A stretch of 24,765 nucleotides of DNA. Origin: a virus. The notes under the pieces are model-generated. The model searched no databases. It had not been told where the DNA came from and saw only the letters and a program-made list of their open reading frames with translations. The DNA is taken from IMG/VR virus record IMGVR_UViG_3300031758_008702, positions 1-24,765 of that record; one strand, given 5' to 3'. Shown in pieces: positions 1 through 7,530 of this stretch (within the stretch, counting starts at the first letter, position 1; every line of letters starts with the position of its first letter). The translations under genes and the position numbers were made by a program.

Positions 1-194
1 AGCGCGCGATCGTCGTCGCTGCGAATGAACTGGTGTAGGTACACGTTGAAGAACCTGTTCCTCGGGATGATCCACCAGCGGTACAGGTACGGTTCGTCGC
101 CGCCCACGACGTAGTCCGGTGGCCGATTGAGCGCCACGCGAAGAAGCGCCTGCGCATAGATCCAGTTCGTCAGTCGTTGCCAGATGGTCTTCAT
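1..194 (-). CDS. Cupin-like conserved phage protein (3' end outside window)
   Basis: The first 64 codons are visible; the rest lies beyond the left edge. The ATG overlaps the stop of the epimerase gene as ATGA, so it is the last visible gene of the leftward operon. The translation contains PYLYRWWIIPRN, then FFNVYLHQF and RSDDDRA. This resembles a small conserved phage and bacterial protein of unknown function, thought to be cupin-like, in which the next residues are usually LHDHPW. The predicted metal-binding part is not in the window. Its position after the modification-type genes is suggestive, but no function can be assigned. The family call is from memory of the motif and is moderately secure; the reading frame itself is secure. 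Confidence 0.7.
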   Translation of the reverse strand, partial: MKTIWQRLTNWIYAQALLRVALNRPPDYVVGGDEPYLYRWWIIPRNRFFNVYLHQFIRSDDDRA

Positions 195-1171
195 ACCTTG
201 TGCTCCCACGCGAGTGCGGTTCTGCAGATGTGATCTAGGTCCGCGTGCTGCGGCTCCCAGCCTAGGACGTCTACGATGCGTTGCGCACGCGCGACGAGAC
301 ATGGTACGTCGCCAGCGCGCCGTCCCGCGTTGAACGTGCGCAGCGGAGCGCCATGCGCGCGCTCCACTGCTGCGATGACCTGCCTCACCGACGCGCCGCG
401 CCCGTAGCCGCAGTTCAAGACCTCGCTGCTGCCGCCGTCGCGCAGGTACACCAGAGCAGCGAGGTGAGCGCTCGCGATGTCCTCGACGTGTATGTAGTCG
501 CGGACAGCGGTACCGTCTGGCGTGGCGTAGTCGGTGCCGAAGATGCCGAGCTGATCGCTCTTGCCAGCCGCTACTTCGCAGGCGCGCTTGATGAGGTGCG
601 TGGCGGTCTTCGTGCGCTGACCGATGCGCGCCTCGGGGTCGGCACCGGCGACGTTGAAGTATCGGAGCGCCACGTACCGCAGATCGTGCGCCACGGCAGC
701 ATCGCGCAGCATCCACTCCGTCATGAGCTTGGAGCGCCCGTACGGATTGCTCGGTGCCGTGGGAGTGTCCTCGCTGGCGACGCCATTCGGCACGTCGCCG
801 TAGACCGATGCCGTAGAGGAGAACACCACGCGCTCCACGCGAGCAGAGACGCAGGCCTCCAGCAGTCTGCGCGAAGTGCAGGTGTTCGCACCGTAGTACC
901 GCAGCGGCGAGAACACCGACTCGGGCACGACGATCTTCGCCGCCAGATGCATGACGGTATCCACGCGGTAGTCCACCAGCACGTCGCGCATGAACTCCGA
1001 GTCACCGCAGTCGGCGAACACCGGATAGCCGCCGAGCAACGACTCGGCGAAGCCAGTACTCAGGTCGTCGACTACGACCACGTCTTCGCCAGCCTCGACG
1101 AGCTGCTTCACCACGTGACTGCCGACGTAGCCGCAGCCGCCAGTCACCAGAACGCGTCCACGATTGCTCAT
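191..1171 (-). CDS. galE: UDP-glucose 4-epimerase-like SDR enzyme (GalE family)
   Basis: A 326-residue extended short-chain dehydrogenase/reductase, close to the usual GalE length. The N-terminal NAD-binding motif TGGCGYVGSH lies at residues 10-19, the SST stretch at 118-120, and the catalytic pair as YGRSK at 144-148; the C-terminal half has the RDYIHVEDIA segment typical of GalE. GalE enzymes interconvert UDP-glucose and UDP-galactose (or the N-acetyl sugars) in the cytoplasm. It starts 10 bases after the DUF3310-like gene with a GAGG ribosome site and overlaps the next gene by ATGA. The glycosyltransferase encoded upstream in the same operon could use its product. The precise sugar cannot be read from sequence; other NDP-sugar epimerases are possible. 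Confidence 0.9.
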   Translation of the reverse strand: MSNRGRVLVTGGCGYVGSHVVKQLVEAGEDVVVVDDLSTGFAESLLGGYPVFADCGDSEFMRDVLVDYRVDTVMHLAAKIVVPESVFSPLRYYGANTCTSRRLLEACVSARVERVVFSSTASVYGDVPNGVASEDTPTAPSNPYGRSKLMTEWMLRDAAVAHDLRYVALRYFNVAGADPEARIGQRTKTATHLIKRACEVAAGKSDQLGIFGTDYATPDGTAVRDYIHVEDIASAHLAALVYLRDGGSSEVLNCGYGRGASVRQVIAAVERAHGAPLRTFNAGRRAGDVPCLVARAQRIVDVLGWEPQHADLDHICRTALAWEHKV

Positions 1172-1181
1172 GGCCAGTTCC

Positions 1182-1655
1182 TCAGCGGTCCTGGTTCACG
1201 TAGCCTGCGCCCGGTTCGGCGTCGGGCGATGCGCCAGCCTTGATCGCGTCCAGCCGACGCTCGTGCCGCTGCGCATCCTCCAACAGTACGCCGAGCACTC
1301 CCTGCGCCTCGCGCAGTTCGTCGAGCGATTCCCACGACGCCAGTAGACGCACGAGCTGCGCCTCGTTCGGGTCCAGTCGGTTGTCGGCGATGAACGCACG
1401 TACGCCACGACCGGCGTGGACGAACCGCGAGCCGATGGGATGCACGCGCCGCATCTGGACAGCCTCGATGAGCTTGACGAGGAAGTGCGAGGCCTTCATC
1501 AAGTCTTGGAGCCCGTTCTTGCGCCGCCACCGCGTCACGTACTTCGTGATCTGCCCCTCGAGATAGCGGTTCTCGAGGTGCTCAATCACGAAGTCCCAGT
1601 GCTGATAGCCGGTGCGATAGTGCAGACCGCCGACCTGCGTATCGTTCGCCTTCAT
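1182..1655 (-). CDS. DUF3310-like phage protein
   Basis: 157 residues from the ATG at 1655, which overlaps the TAA stop of the thymidylate-synthase-like gene (TAATG) and has AAGGAG upstream; an in-frame start 36 bases earlier would lie inside that gene and is disfavoured. Residues 5-60 carry the DUF3310 pattern: GGLHYRTGYQHWDFVIEHL, then a K-Y-x-x-R-W-R-x-K-N-G helix, D-L-x-K-A and a final KLIE helix. DUF3310 proteins are common in phages, sometimes labelled nucleotide kinase-like, but their role is not established. The C-terminal 90 residues are helical and charged without a recognised domain. Being sandwiched between a ThyA homologue and an epimerase hints at nucleotide or DNA metabolism. 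Confidence 0.7.
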   Translation of the reverse strand: MKANDTQVGGLHYRTGYQHWDFVIEHLENRYLEGQITKYVTRWRRKNGLQDLMKASHFLVKLIEAVQMRRVHPIGSRFVHAGRGVRAFIADNRLDPNEAQLVRLLASWESLDELREAQGVLGVLLEDAQRHERRLDAIKAGASPDAEPGAGYVNQDR

Positions 1656-2683
1656 TACACGAGCTCCTTCTTGCAACGGTTGCCGAGCCACTGAAGACAG
1701 GCAGCACGCCAGTCGTCAGCCTGAATGCGGAGTGCTTCGTACATCGCTTCTTTCATGTCGCCGCTCCTGTACTGCCTCCACGAGTCGTGCATCGGCGCAG
1801 CAACGTCTCTGAAAAACGGAAGTCGAAGCTCGCGGTCCTTCATGACCTGGTCCACCGGCGTACCGATCACGCGATGTACCTCGTGTTCGAACAGATCCAT
1901 GAACTGTTCGCGCGGCGTCCCCGCCGGTCTTAGCGGCACCATGCGCGGCAGCGGTGCCGAGTAGACGTCTTCGGTGTCGCACGCGGCCACGATGCGCGCA
2001 GCCTGCTCGCGGCTCACGACGTGAGTGTACAGGTGCAGGTCGTTGCTCATCTGGCGGTACACGCCCATCGGCAGGCCGGTGCAGGCTGCGACGTACTCGT
2101 GGAGCACGCTCATGTGAACAGCGTTCGCGCCGAACGCTCCCCAGACGATGTCGTTGCTGCGGCAGCAGACCGTCATGTTCAGGTGCATCGACTCGGTCAC
2201 GTCGAAATAGATGTGCGTATTGCAGGGAATGTCGCGACTTCTCGACAGCTCGCTCGCGTCCTCCATGGCGTCGTACATCGCGATGACCGCGCGCCGCGTG
2301 CTCGGGTCTTTTCGCAGCAGGTCCACGACGACGCGAATCTGATCGGCACCGAGCCCGCCACGCCAGCGCCATCCGTAGGCTCCGTGGAGCGTGGTGCCGT
2401 CGTCGGAGAACTGCCGCATACGCTTCACGTAGCGCGCGACGTACTCGACGTCATTGCGACCGGCCAGCATCCACAACGATTCGAAGAAGTGGAAGAACGG
2501 GTTCGCGTTGCGCGGACCGTTCACCAGCACTCGCTCATCAGGACGCTGGTAGACCGTGGTCACCGGCTCGGGGATTCGCAAGACGGTGCCGTTGCGAGTC
2601 CCGCGCGGTACGCCAATCTCGAGAGCAAGCGACAGCCCAAGTTTCAGAGCTTCGCTCACATTTCGCACTTTCTGGACAATCAT
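1655..2683 (-). CDS. Thymidylate synthase family enzyme (ThyA-like; possible dUMP hydroxymethylase)
   Basis: 342 residues, longer than the roughly 264 of E. coli ThyA. Family landmarks are visible: STRR at 128-131 (phosphate-binding arginines), the catalytic cysteine C154 in PCNTH (canonical PPCH), RSND at 175-178 with the conserved aspartate, N187 in AFGANAVH at the position of the uracil-contacting asparagine, and HLY at 217-219. ThyA converts dUMP to dTMP with methylenetetrahydrofolate; relatives in some phages make 5-hydroxymethyl-dUMP instead. The asparagine at 187 favours a uracil over a cytosine substrate. The altered context (CNTH, GANAVHMS instead of NIASY) marks a divergent phage clade, and methylation versus hydroxymethylation cannot be decided here. 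The neighbours favour a role in modified-thymidine synthesis. Confidence 0.85.
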   Translation of the reverse strand: MIVQKVRNVSEALKLGLSLALEIGVPRGTRNGTVLRIPEPVTTVYQRPDERVLVNGPRNANPFFHFFESLWMLAGRNDVEYVARYVKRMRQFSDDGTTLHGAYGWRWRGGLGADQIRVVVDLLRKDPSTRRAVIAMYDAMEDASELSRSRDIPCNTHIYFDVTESMHLNMTVCCRSNDIVWGAFGANAVHMSVLHEYVAACTGLPMGVYRQMSNDLHLYTHVVSREQAARIVAACDTEDVYSAPLPRMVPLRPAGTPREQFMDLFEHEVHRVIGTPVDQVMKDRELRLPFFRDVAAPMHDSWRQYRSGDMKEAMYEALRIQADDWRAACLQWLGNRCKKELV

Positions 2684-2702
2684 GACAATTCCTCGTTATG
2701 AA

Positions 2703-3548
2703 TTAGACACCGGGATAGCGTGAGCGCGGACGACCTTCACCGAGGCGAACGCGTTCGTACTTGTCGAACTCGCAGAGACAGTTCTGCAGGTCCTGAGCGT
2801 GGAGCGGCTCGCCGAGCACTTCCGGTGTCCGCTCGTGCAGGCGCATCAGAACCTCGTGCCATACGTGCTCGCGCCACGGCTCACGAAGTCCTCTACCCAC
2901 TACGCGATTCAGACCGCGACGACTGCCCGGACCGCTGACAGCGAAGCTCCACCAGTCTTCGGCGTGCCGCAGGTGGCTCCCTTCGGCGTACTTCACGTCG
3001 CACGTGACTTGACCGGCCATGAATCCCTTGAACCCGTTCTGCTCGATGAGCCGCTGCGAGAACCCGACCAGCGTATCGCCGGCGAATGGGCGCACTTGAT
3101 GGCGCTGCTTCCACAACGGGTTGAGCACGTTCTCGATGACGTACTCAACCTTATCCTTCTTCGTGCCGTTCGTACTCACCATGTACGCTCCCGTGAATAC
3201 CGCGTGTCCCGCTGCACGGAATGCGCTGATTCGAGAGAACGCCCGCTCAGGCTTCCACGGCACCGGGTACCCGATGACGTCGAGCGTGCAGGTGCGGTTG
3301 AAGACGCGAGCCACCGACATCGCGAAGAACAGATCCGGGTCGCTCGTGTTCGGGTCGCGCCAATTCACGCGAATCCATTCCGTGACCGTGTCCAGCTCGC
3401 GGAACACGTTGCAGAAACGAAAGCTCTGAAGGATCTCGTCACGAGTCCACGGTTTCGGGGCTCCGGCCGAGCGCCGCTGATAGATGGCGTGCCGCTCCTT
3501 GATGAATCGGTGGAACCGGTCGATGTTCTTCAGTGGCAGCGGCTTCAT
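2703..3548 (-). CDS. HMUDK_hel / aGPT-Pplase-like helical protein, candidate thymidine hypermodification enzyme
   Basis: 281 residues, starting one base after the radical SAM stop with a GGGGAA ribosome site. The N-terminal half reads RFHRFIKERHAIYQRR, then PWTRDEILQSFRFCNVFREL and TEWIR; this matches, from memory, the conserved helical region named HMUDK_hel (5-hmdU DNA kinase helical domain) and the alpha-glutamyl/putrescinyl-thymine pyrophosphorylase and amino acid:DNA transferase group predicted to act on 5-hydroxymethyluracil in phage DNA. No Walker A motif is present, so it is not itself a P-loop kinase. It lies directly upstream of the ThyA-like gene. The family assignment is moderately secure; which reaction it performs (transferase, scaffold or glycosylase-like DNA binding) is open. 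Confidence 0.65.
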   Translation of the reverse strand: MKPLPLKNIDRFHRFIKERHAIYQRRSAGAPKPWTRDEILQSFRFCNVFRELDTVTEWIRVNWRDPNTSDPDLFFAMSVARVFNRTCTLDVIGYPVPWKPERAFSRISAFRAAGHAVFTGAYMVSTNGTKKDKVEYVIENVLNPLWKQRHQVRPFAGDTLVGFSQRLIEQNGFKGFMAGQVTCDVKYAEGSHLRHAEDWWSFAVSGPGSRRGLNRVVGRGLREPWREHVWHEVLMRLHERTPEVLGEPLHAQDLQNCLCEFDKYERVRLGEGRPRSRYPGV

Positions 3549-3549
3549 G

Positions 3550-4524
3550 TCACTTCCCCTTGGTCTTGGCGTGGCGCGCGGCGGTCTTCCTCACGAACTC
3601 GTTGTCGAGCTCCTCGCTGCCGAGCGTCACGCGCTTGATCATGTGCGGATACGAGCCTCCCTTGTAATCGCACGTGTCGCACATCGCGATGTTCCTGTTC
3701 TTGTTCTGGAGCATCAGGCGATACACGCCGAAGCCAGGATGCTGCCAGATCTCCGACAGCGTACGCTCCGCCACGTTGCCGAAATTCGTGGCTCCGTGAT
3801 AGTCGTTGCAGCAGATGATCGCCTGTCCGGTCCAGTTGATGTTGAGCACGCGCCACGGGCGCACGCACATCTTCTCGAGCGGCTCGGTGGTGCCGCCGAG
3901 AATGTGCTCGATGTTCCCCGAGCGGTTCTGGAGCTCGAACGAGCCGAGCTTCTTCGTACCGCCGGCGATGCCGTACTTCCGCTCGACGCGCGCGATACGC
4001 ACGCCACGAGGAGCGCGAGGTGCGTACGGCGAGCTCTTCTGGTCCACGCCGAGCTCCGTGAGCCAGCGCTCCACCTGATCGGCTCGCTTCCTCGCTGCCT
4101 CGACGCCGCGCGCCACCTTCTTGGGATCGCTGCCACCGTCGGCCGCCGAGTAGATGTTGCAGACCATGGTGTGAACACCAGCGTCGAACGCGTCCGCGAT
4201 GTCCTTCTTGGACTTGAAGTAGTCGCAGTTCGTGCTCGTGTGGATGGTGGCGCGCGGCAGCTCGCTCGCGAAGTGCCGAATGATGTCCAGCGCGCGCGGA
4301 TCGCGGAACGGCTCGTTGTAGATGAAGTTCGCCACCGAGCCCGTGTACTTCATCTCGCGCAGCTCGGCCACCATCTTCTTGATGAGGTCCCAGCTCATCT
4401 GCTCGTCGGGCCGAGCAGTGGAGAAGTTCGGGCAGAACACGCACTTGCGATTGCAGAGCGCGCTCGTCTCGATGCAGATCTGGTTGAAGATCGGAACGAT
4501 CATGTCTTTGGCGACGGCGCTCAC
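3550..4524 (-). CDS. Radical SAM enzyme with SPASM-type C-terminal domain
   Basis: 324 residues from a GTG that overlaps the glycosyltransferase stop (GTGA) and follows GGAGA. The radical SAM cluster motif CNRKCVFC occupies residues 24-31 (C24, C28, C31), which would bind the [4Fe-4S] cluster that cleaves S-adenosylmethionine. A second cysteine set near the C terminus (MC before RPWRVLNINWTG, then IICC, then MCDTC, with GNVAERTLSEIW between) is the layout of a SPASM domain carrying auxiliary iron-sulfur clusters. SPASM enzymes often modify peptides or sugars. In phages making thymidine hypermodifications, radical SAM enzymes remodel the installed group. The substrate here is unknown; neighbours suggest a modified base or a sugar. 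Confidence 0.9.
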   Translation of the reverse strand: MSAVAKDMIVPIFNQICIETSALCNRKCVFCPNFSTARPDEQMSWDLIKKMVAELREMKYTGSVANFIYNEPFRDPRALDIIRHFASELPRATIHTSTNCDYFKSKKDIADAFDAGVHTMVCNIYSAADGGSDPKKVARGVEAARKRADQVERWLTELGVDQKSSPYAPRAPRGVRIARVERKYGIAGGTKKLGSFELQNRSGNIEHILGGTTEPLEKMCVRPWRVLNINWTGQAIICCNDYHGATNFGNVAERTLSEIWQHPGFGVYRLMLQNKNRNIAMCDTCDYKGGSYPHMIKRVTLGSEELDNEFVRKTAARHAKTKGK

Positions 4525-5852
4525 GGCATTTCTCCGAACATGGTGGCGAAGTCCTTGCGACCCTTCTCGAGCAGCTCTTCGTTCGGCGCTCCCTTGGCGT
4601 ACGCCATACCCGCCTTCTTGCTCGGGCGCAGCGCCAGATCGATGAGGTGCTGCGCGCCGAGCTTCCTGTCGTACTGCTGGATCAGCTCGGTCGCGTTGCT
4701 CTGGATGCGGCGGAACTCCTTCGGCGACATGCTCATGTAGGAGTTCAGCGTCTCCGCGATCTCACGCGGAGTGCCGCCGCTGTCGATCGGCAGGTAGTGC
4801 GTACCCGGCACGAACGGTGTCTCGCGGCGCACGCCGGACAGGAAGTCGGGGACGGCGACCACGACGGTACCGGCCATCATCGACTCGACGACCACGCGGT
4901 TGAGCTGGCCGCTGTTCGCGCGCGTGGAGAGGTCCACGAGCAGCGTCGTCTTGCGCATGAGCTGGTCGCGGCGCTCCTCGGACATGGTGCCGACGTACTC
5001 GAAGTTCTTGGACGCGGTCGCGTTGTCCCAGATCCGCTTCCCGCGCATCTTCGCGGTCGCGTCGGGGTCGACCGTCGGCGTGCAGAGATAGCGAGGCTTG
5101 CACTTCTCCTTGCTCCGCATGTACCGCAGCTCGATACCGTCGCCGCCGAGCAGGACCTTCGCGTCGCGGATGTACGGAACGGCGGCGACGAGCTTGTCCA
5201 CCTTCTTCCACGACTTCGCGACCTGCAAGCTCAGCATCGTGCGATCGCGCTTGCCGAGCGGCAGCGGGTTCTTGACGAGGCGCGACATGTCGTGCCCCGG
5301 CGAGATCATCGCTCGCGGCGACTTCATGCCTTTCAGCGAGTCGAACGAGCAGTGCTGCACGCCGGCCCATCCCGCGACGTAGTCGTCGAAGACGCAGCTC
5401 CACGCCTGACGCGTCCACAGATGATCGTCGTGGTTGAACGCGACTTGCGGAACACCGTGGCCGGTCAGCATCCGCGTCCAGTCGGTGGTCCCCTCGGTGC
5501 GGTTGTTCGCGAACCCGTACATCGCGATCCACACGACGACGTCGTGCTGCTGCGCATCGGCGATGAACTTGTCCACGCTCGCGCTGTTCGTCATGGAGTA
5601 GTACGGTCCCGCCCATCCCTGCACCGGATGGAAGTCGTAGCCGCTACCCTCGCCGATCGACCAGTCTTCCTCGCGGATGTTCTCGCGGTCCGGACGGCCA
5701 GTGTGCGCGAGCGACGGGATGCTGCGAACGCGCGCGAACGTCACGCTATGGCCGAGCTCCTTGAAGCCGGCCATGAGGTTCTCGCTTGAGGAGATGATGC
5801 CGCCCATGTCCTCGCCCTCCGGCACCGCGAACATGATTTTCAACTTCTTCAT
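4521..5852 (-). CDS. GT-B fold glycosyltransferase (GT4-like)
   Basis: 443 residues, ATG overlapping the helicase stop (ATGA) with AGGAG and AAGGGA upstream. The N terminus (IMFAVPEGEDMGGIISSSEN, then a helix ending ELGHSV) is the acceptor-side Rossmann fold of GT-B enzymes. The C-terminal half has a nucleotide-sugar site: SLQVAKSWKKVDKLVAAV, then LLVDLSTRANSGQLNRVVVE and SMMAGTVVVA, the E-containing segment typical of retaining GT4-type enzymes. No signal peptide or membrane segment is seen, so it is probably cytoplasmic. The acceptor could be phage DNA, where it would be a DNA glycosyltransferase, or a small molecule or protein. The GalE-like enzyme downstream could supply its donor. The fold call is good; the substrate is inference. 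Confidence 0.8.
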   Translation of the reverse strand: MKKLKIMFAVPEGEDMGGIISSSENLMAGFKELGHSVTFARVRSIPSLAHTGRPDRENIREEDWSIGEGSGYDFHPVQGWAGPYYSMTNSASVDKFIADAQQHDVVVWIAMYGFANNRTEGTTDWTRMLTGHGVPQVAFNHDDHLWTRQAWSCVFDDYVAGWAGVQHCSFDSLKGMKSPRAMISPGHDMSRLVKNPLPLGKRDRTMLSLQVAKSWKKVDKLVAAVPYIRDAKVLLGGDGIELRYMRSKEKCKPRYLCTPTVDPDATAKMRGKRIWDNATASKNFEYVGTMSEERRDQLMRKTTLLVDLSTRANSGQLNRVVVESMMAGTVVVAVPDFLSGVRRETPFVPGTHYLPIDSGGTPREIAETLNSYMSMSPKEFRRIQSNATELIQQYDRKLGAQHLIDLALRPSKKAGMAYAKGAPNEELLEKGRKDFATMFGEMP

Positions 5853-7297
5853 TTTCCCTTACTCCTGCGATAGGTGGACAACGCGTCGAACAGCCGATTC
5901 TGGACGTTACGCTTTCTCTTCAGAGCCACGACGACTGCCTCGTCAACGGTGTCGGTGGCGACAACATGGTACACGAAAATTGCCTGATGCTTGGTCCCTT
6001 GTCGATGGATTCGCTTGATGGTCTGGTCGTACAGTTCGAAGTCCCAGATCGGCGACAGCCAGATCATCGTATCGCCGGCCTTCTGCAAGTTCAACCCGTG
6101 GCCGGCGCTCTGCGGCTGCAAGAACAGCAGCGGCAGCTCGCCCGCGTTCCACGCTCGTTCGACCTCCGCGACTTGGCGCATGTTGCCGCTCAGCGTGGGA
6201 ACGTCCTTGCCGAACTCCTTGCGCAGCCTGCGCAGGTCTTCGGCGAACTCGTAGACGACGATGGTCGGCTTGCCGTTGCGCTCGTCGACGAGTTCGCGCA
6301 CTGCCTCGATCTTCGCGTCGTGGATGTCTACGGACTCCATCTTTCGCTTGCGAGTGTCGTCTGGGTCGGTGTCGTCGGTCCAGTACGCGAACCCGTTCGC
6401 GATCTGTCGGCACTTGTTCACCGACGACGCCACGTTCGGCGCGCGCAGCGTTCTGTCGCCGCTGACGATGCTGAACAAGTCCGCCTCCATTTCGTCGTAC
6501 ACGCGGCGAGCCTTCTCGGGGAGCTGCACCTTGATGTTGATCGTCGTGAGCGCGGGAAGCGTCAGGTACTCCTCCGCGCTCAGGCGCAGCACGTACGGTC
6601 GCAGCGCGGCGTAGATCTCCTCCTCAGCGCCCTCGCGCACGCGCCACGAAAATCCACCGAACCCGGTGCGATCGAAGAACTTGTTGCGATAGTGCGTGAT
6701 GAACCGGCCGAGCGCGCGCCCGGTGTCCATGACGTAGACCTGCCCGAACAAGTCCAGTAGACCGTTGGAAGCCGGCGTACCCGTGAGAATCCAGCGGCGG
6801 CGAAACCGAGTCAGGTACGGTTTCAGCTTCTTGAACCGCTGCGTCTTCGAGTTCTTGAACTTCGAGCTCTCGTCGAGCACGAGCGTGTCCACGCCGAGCG
6901 CCTTCCAACGGCTCTTCGTCAAGAGCCACTCGAGACCCTCCGGGTTGATCAAGAAGACGTCGACGTCTCTACGGCGCAGCATCGCCTCGGTCTTGTCCTT
7001 GCCGTGCAGCACTGCGCAACGCAGGTGCGAGAAATCGTTCCACTTCTCCATCTCCGCCGGCCATACCAGATAGCAGACGCGCAGCGGCGCGACCACGAGC
7101 ACGCGATCGAGCACGCCGGCCTCCTTCAACATGGTGATGGCCGCGAGCGTGATGCTGGTCTTGCCGAGACCCGGATCAAGGAACAGTCCTGCGGCGGCGT
7201 GCTCCACGAGCCACTTCACCGCTCGCTTCATGTACGCGCGCGGCAGCCAGTCGATCCCGGATGAGCGCGATGCCTTGTTCTTTCGTGTCGATGACAT
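5849..7297 (-). CDS. SNF2/DEAD-type superfamily 2 helicase
   Basis: 482 residues with the superfamily 2 motif set: an aromatic Q-like segment (WLPRAYMKRAVKWL, 17-30), Walker A as DPGLGKT (41-47), motif Ia region VVAPLRVCYLVWP, motif II DESS (142-145), motif III TGTPASNG (172-179), and in the second RecA domain QSAGHGLNLQKAG followed by QTIKRIHRQGTKHQ (motifs V-VI). Such compact SNF2-like enzymes are common in phage replication modules and use ATP to move on DNA. The gene begins inside the 3' end of the VRR-NUC gene (122-base overlap) and its ribosome site is weak, suggesting coupled translation. It ends in an ATGA overlap with the glycosyltransferase, linking the replication genes to the modification genes. 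Confidence 0.9.
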   Translation of the reverse strand: MSSTRKNKASRSSGIDWLPRAYMKRAVKWLVEHAAAGLFLDPGLGKTSITLAAITMLKEAGVLDRVLVVAPLRVCYLVWPAEMEKWNDFSHLRCAVLHGKDKTEAMLRRRDVDVFLINPEGLEWLLTKSRWKALGVDTLVLDESSKFKNSKTQRFKKLKPYLTRFRRRWILTGTPASNGLLDLFGQVYVMDTGRALGRFITHYRNKFFDRTGFGGFSWRVREGAEEEIYAALRPYVLRLSAEEYLTLPALTTINIKVQLPEKARRVYDEMEADLFSIVSGDRTLRAPNVASSVNKCRQIANGFAYWTDDTDPDDTRKRKMESVDIHDAKIEAVRELVDERNGKPTIVVYEFAEDLRRLRKEFGKDVPTLSGNMRQVAEVERAWNAGELPLLFLQPQSAGHGLNLQKAGDTMIWLSPIWDFELYDQTIKRIHRQGTKHQAIFVYHVVATDTVDEAVVVALKRKRNVQNRLFDALSTYRRSKGK

Positions 7298-7529
7298 GGA
7301 CGTCGTATCCGATGCGAATGAGGTAGTCGATGGTGTCTCGCTGCAACGGAGTCGGCTTCTCGCCCGGCTTCTTGAACTCGATGATCAGCGGCTTCCCGCC
7401 AGGAATCCAGAAGCACCGGTCAGGCCACGAGCGGTTCCCCATCGTGTTGAGCTTCAGGACCCGCACGCCGAGGTTCTTCGCCTCCTTGACGCACGGGTTC
7501 TCTACGTGTCGCTTCTCGCTGATGCTCAT
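7176..7529 (-). CDS. VRR-NUC domain nuclease
   Basis: 117 residues from the ATG at 7529, one base after the stop of the Cas4-like gene; an earlier in-frame start would lie within that gene. It matches the VRR-NUC type of PD-(D/E)XK nuclease: SISEKRHVENP, then GVRVLKLN, WPDRCFW with the catalytic aspartate, GGKPLIIEFKKPGEKPTPLQ with the E-x-K pair, and a final GYDVHVIDT strand. Stand-alone VRR-NUC proteins in phages are predicted structure-specific nucleases, often next to an SNF2 helicase as here. The last 22 or so residues are arginine-rich and overlap the helicase start, so the functional domain probably ends near IALIRDRLA. Confidence 0.85.
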   Translation of the reverse strand: MSISEKRHVENPCVKEAKNLGVRVLKLNTMGNRSWPDRCFWIPGGKPLIIEFKKPGEKPTPLQRDTIDYLIRIGYDVHVIDTKEQGIALIRDRLAAARVHEASGEVARGARRRRTVP

Positions 7530-7530
7530 G

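Noticed and set aside
281-1243. Long plus-strand open frame opposite the epimerase, and similar long frames opposite other genes (for example 3484-4740 and 4647-5789)
   Set aside because: They are antisense shadows produced by G+C-rich codon use; they lack motifs and ribosome sites, while the minus-strand frames contain clear catalytic motifs.
1655-2683. ThyA homologue considered as a dCMP hydroxymethylase
   Set aside because: The residue aligned with the base-contacting asparagine is asparagine (N187), whereas dCMP hydroxymethylases have aspartate there.
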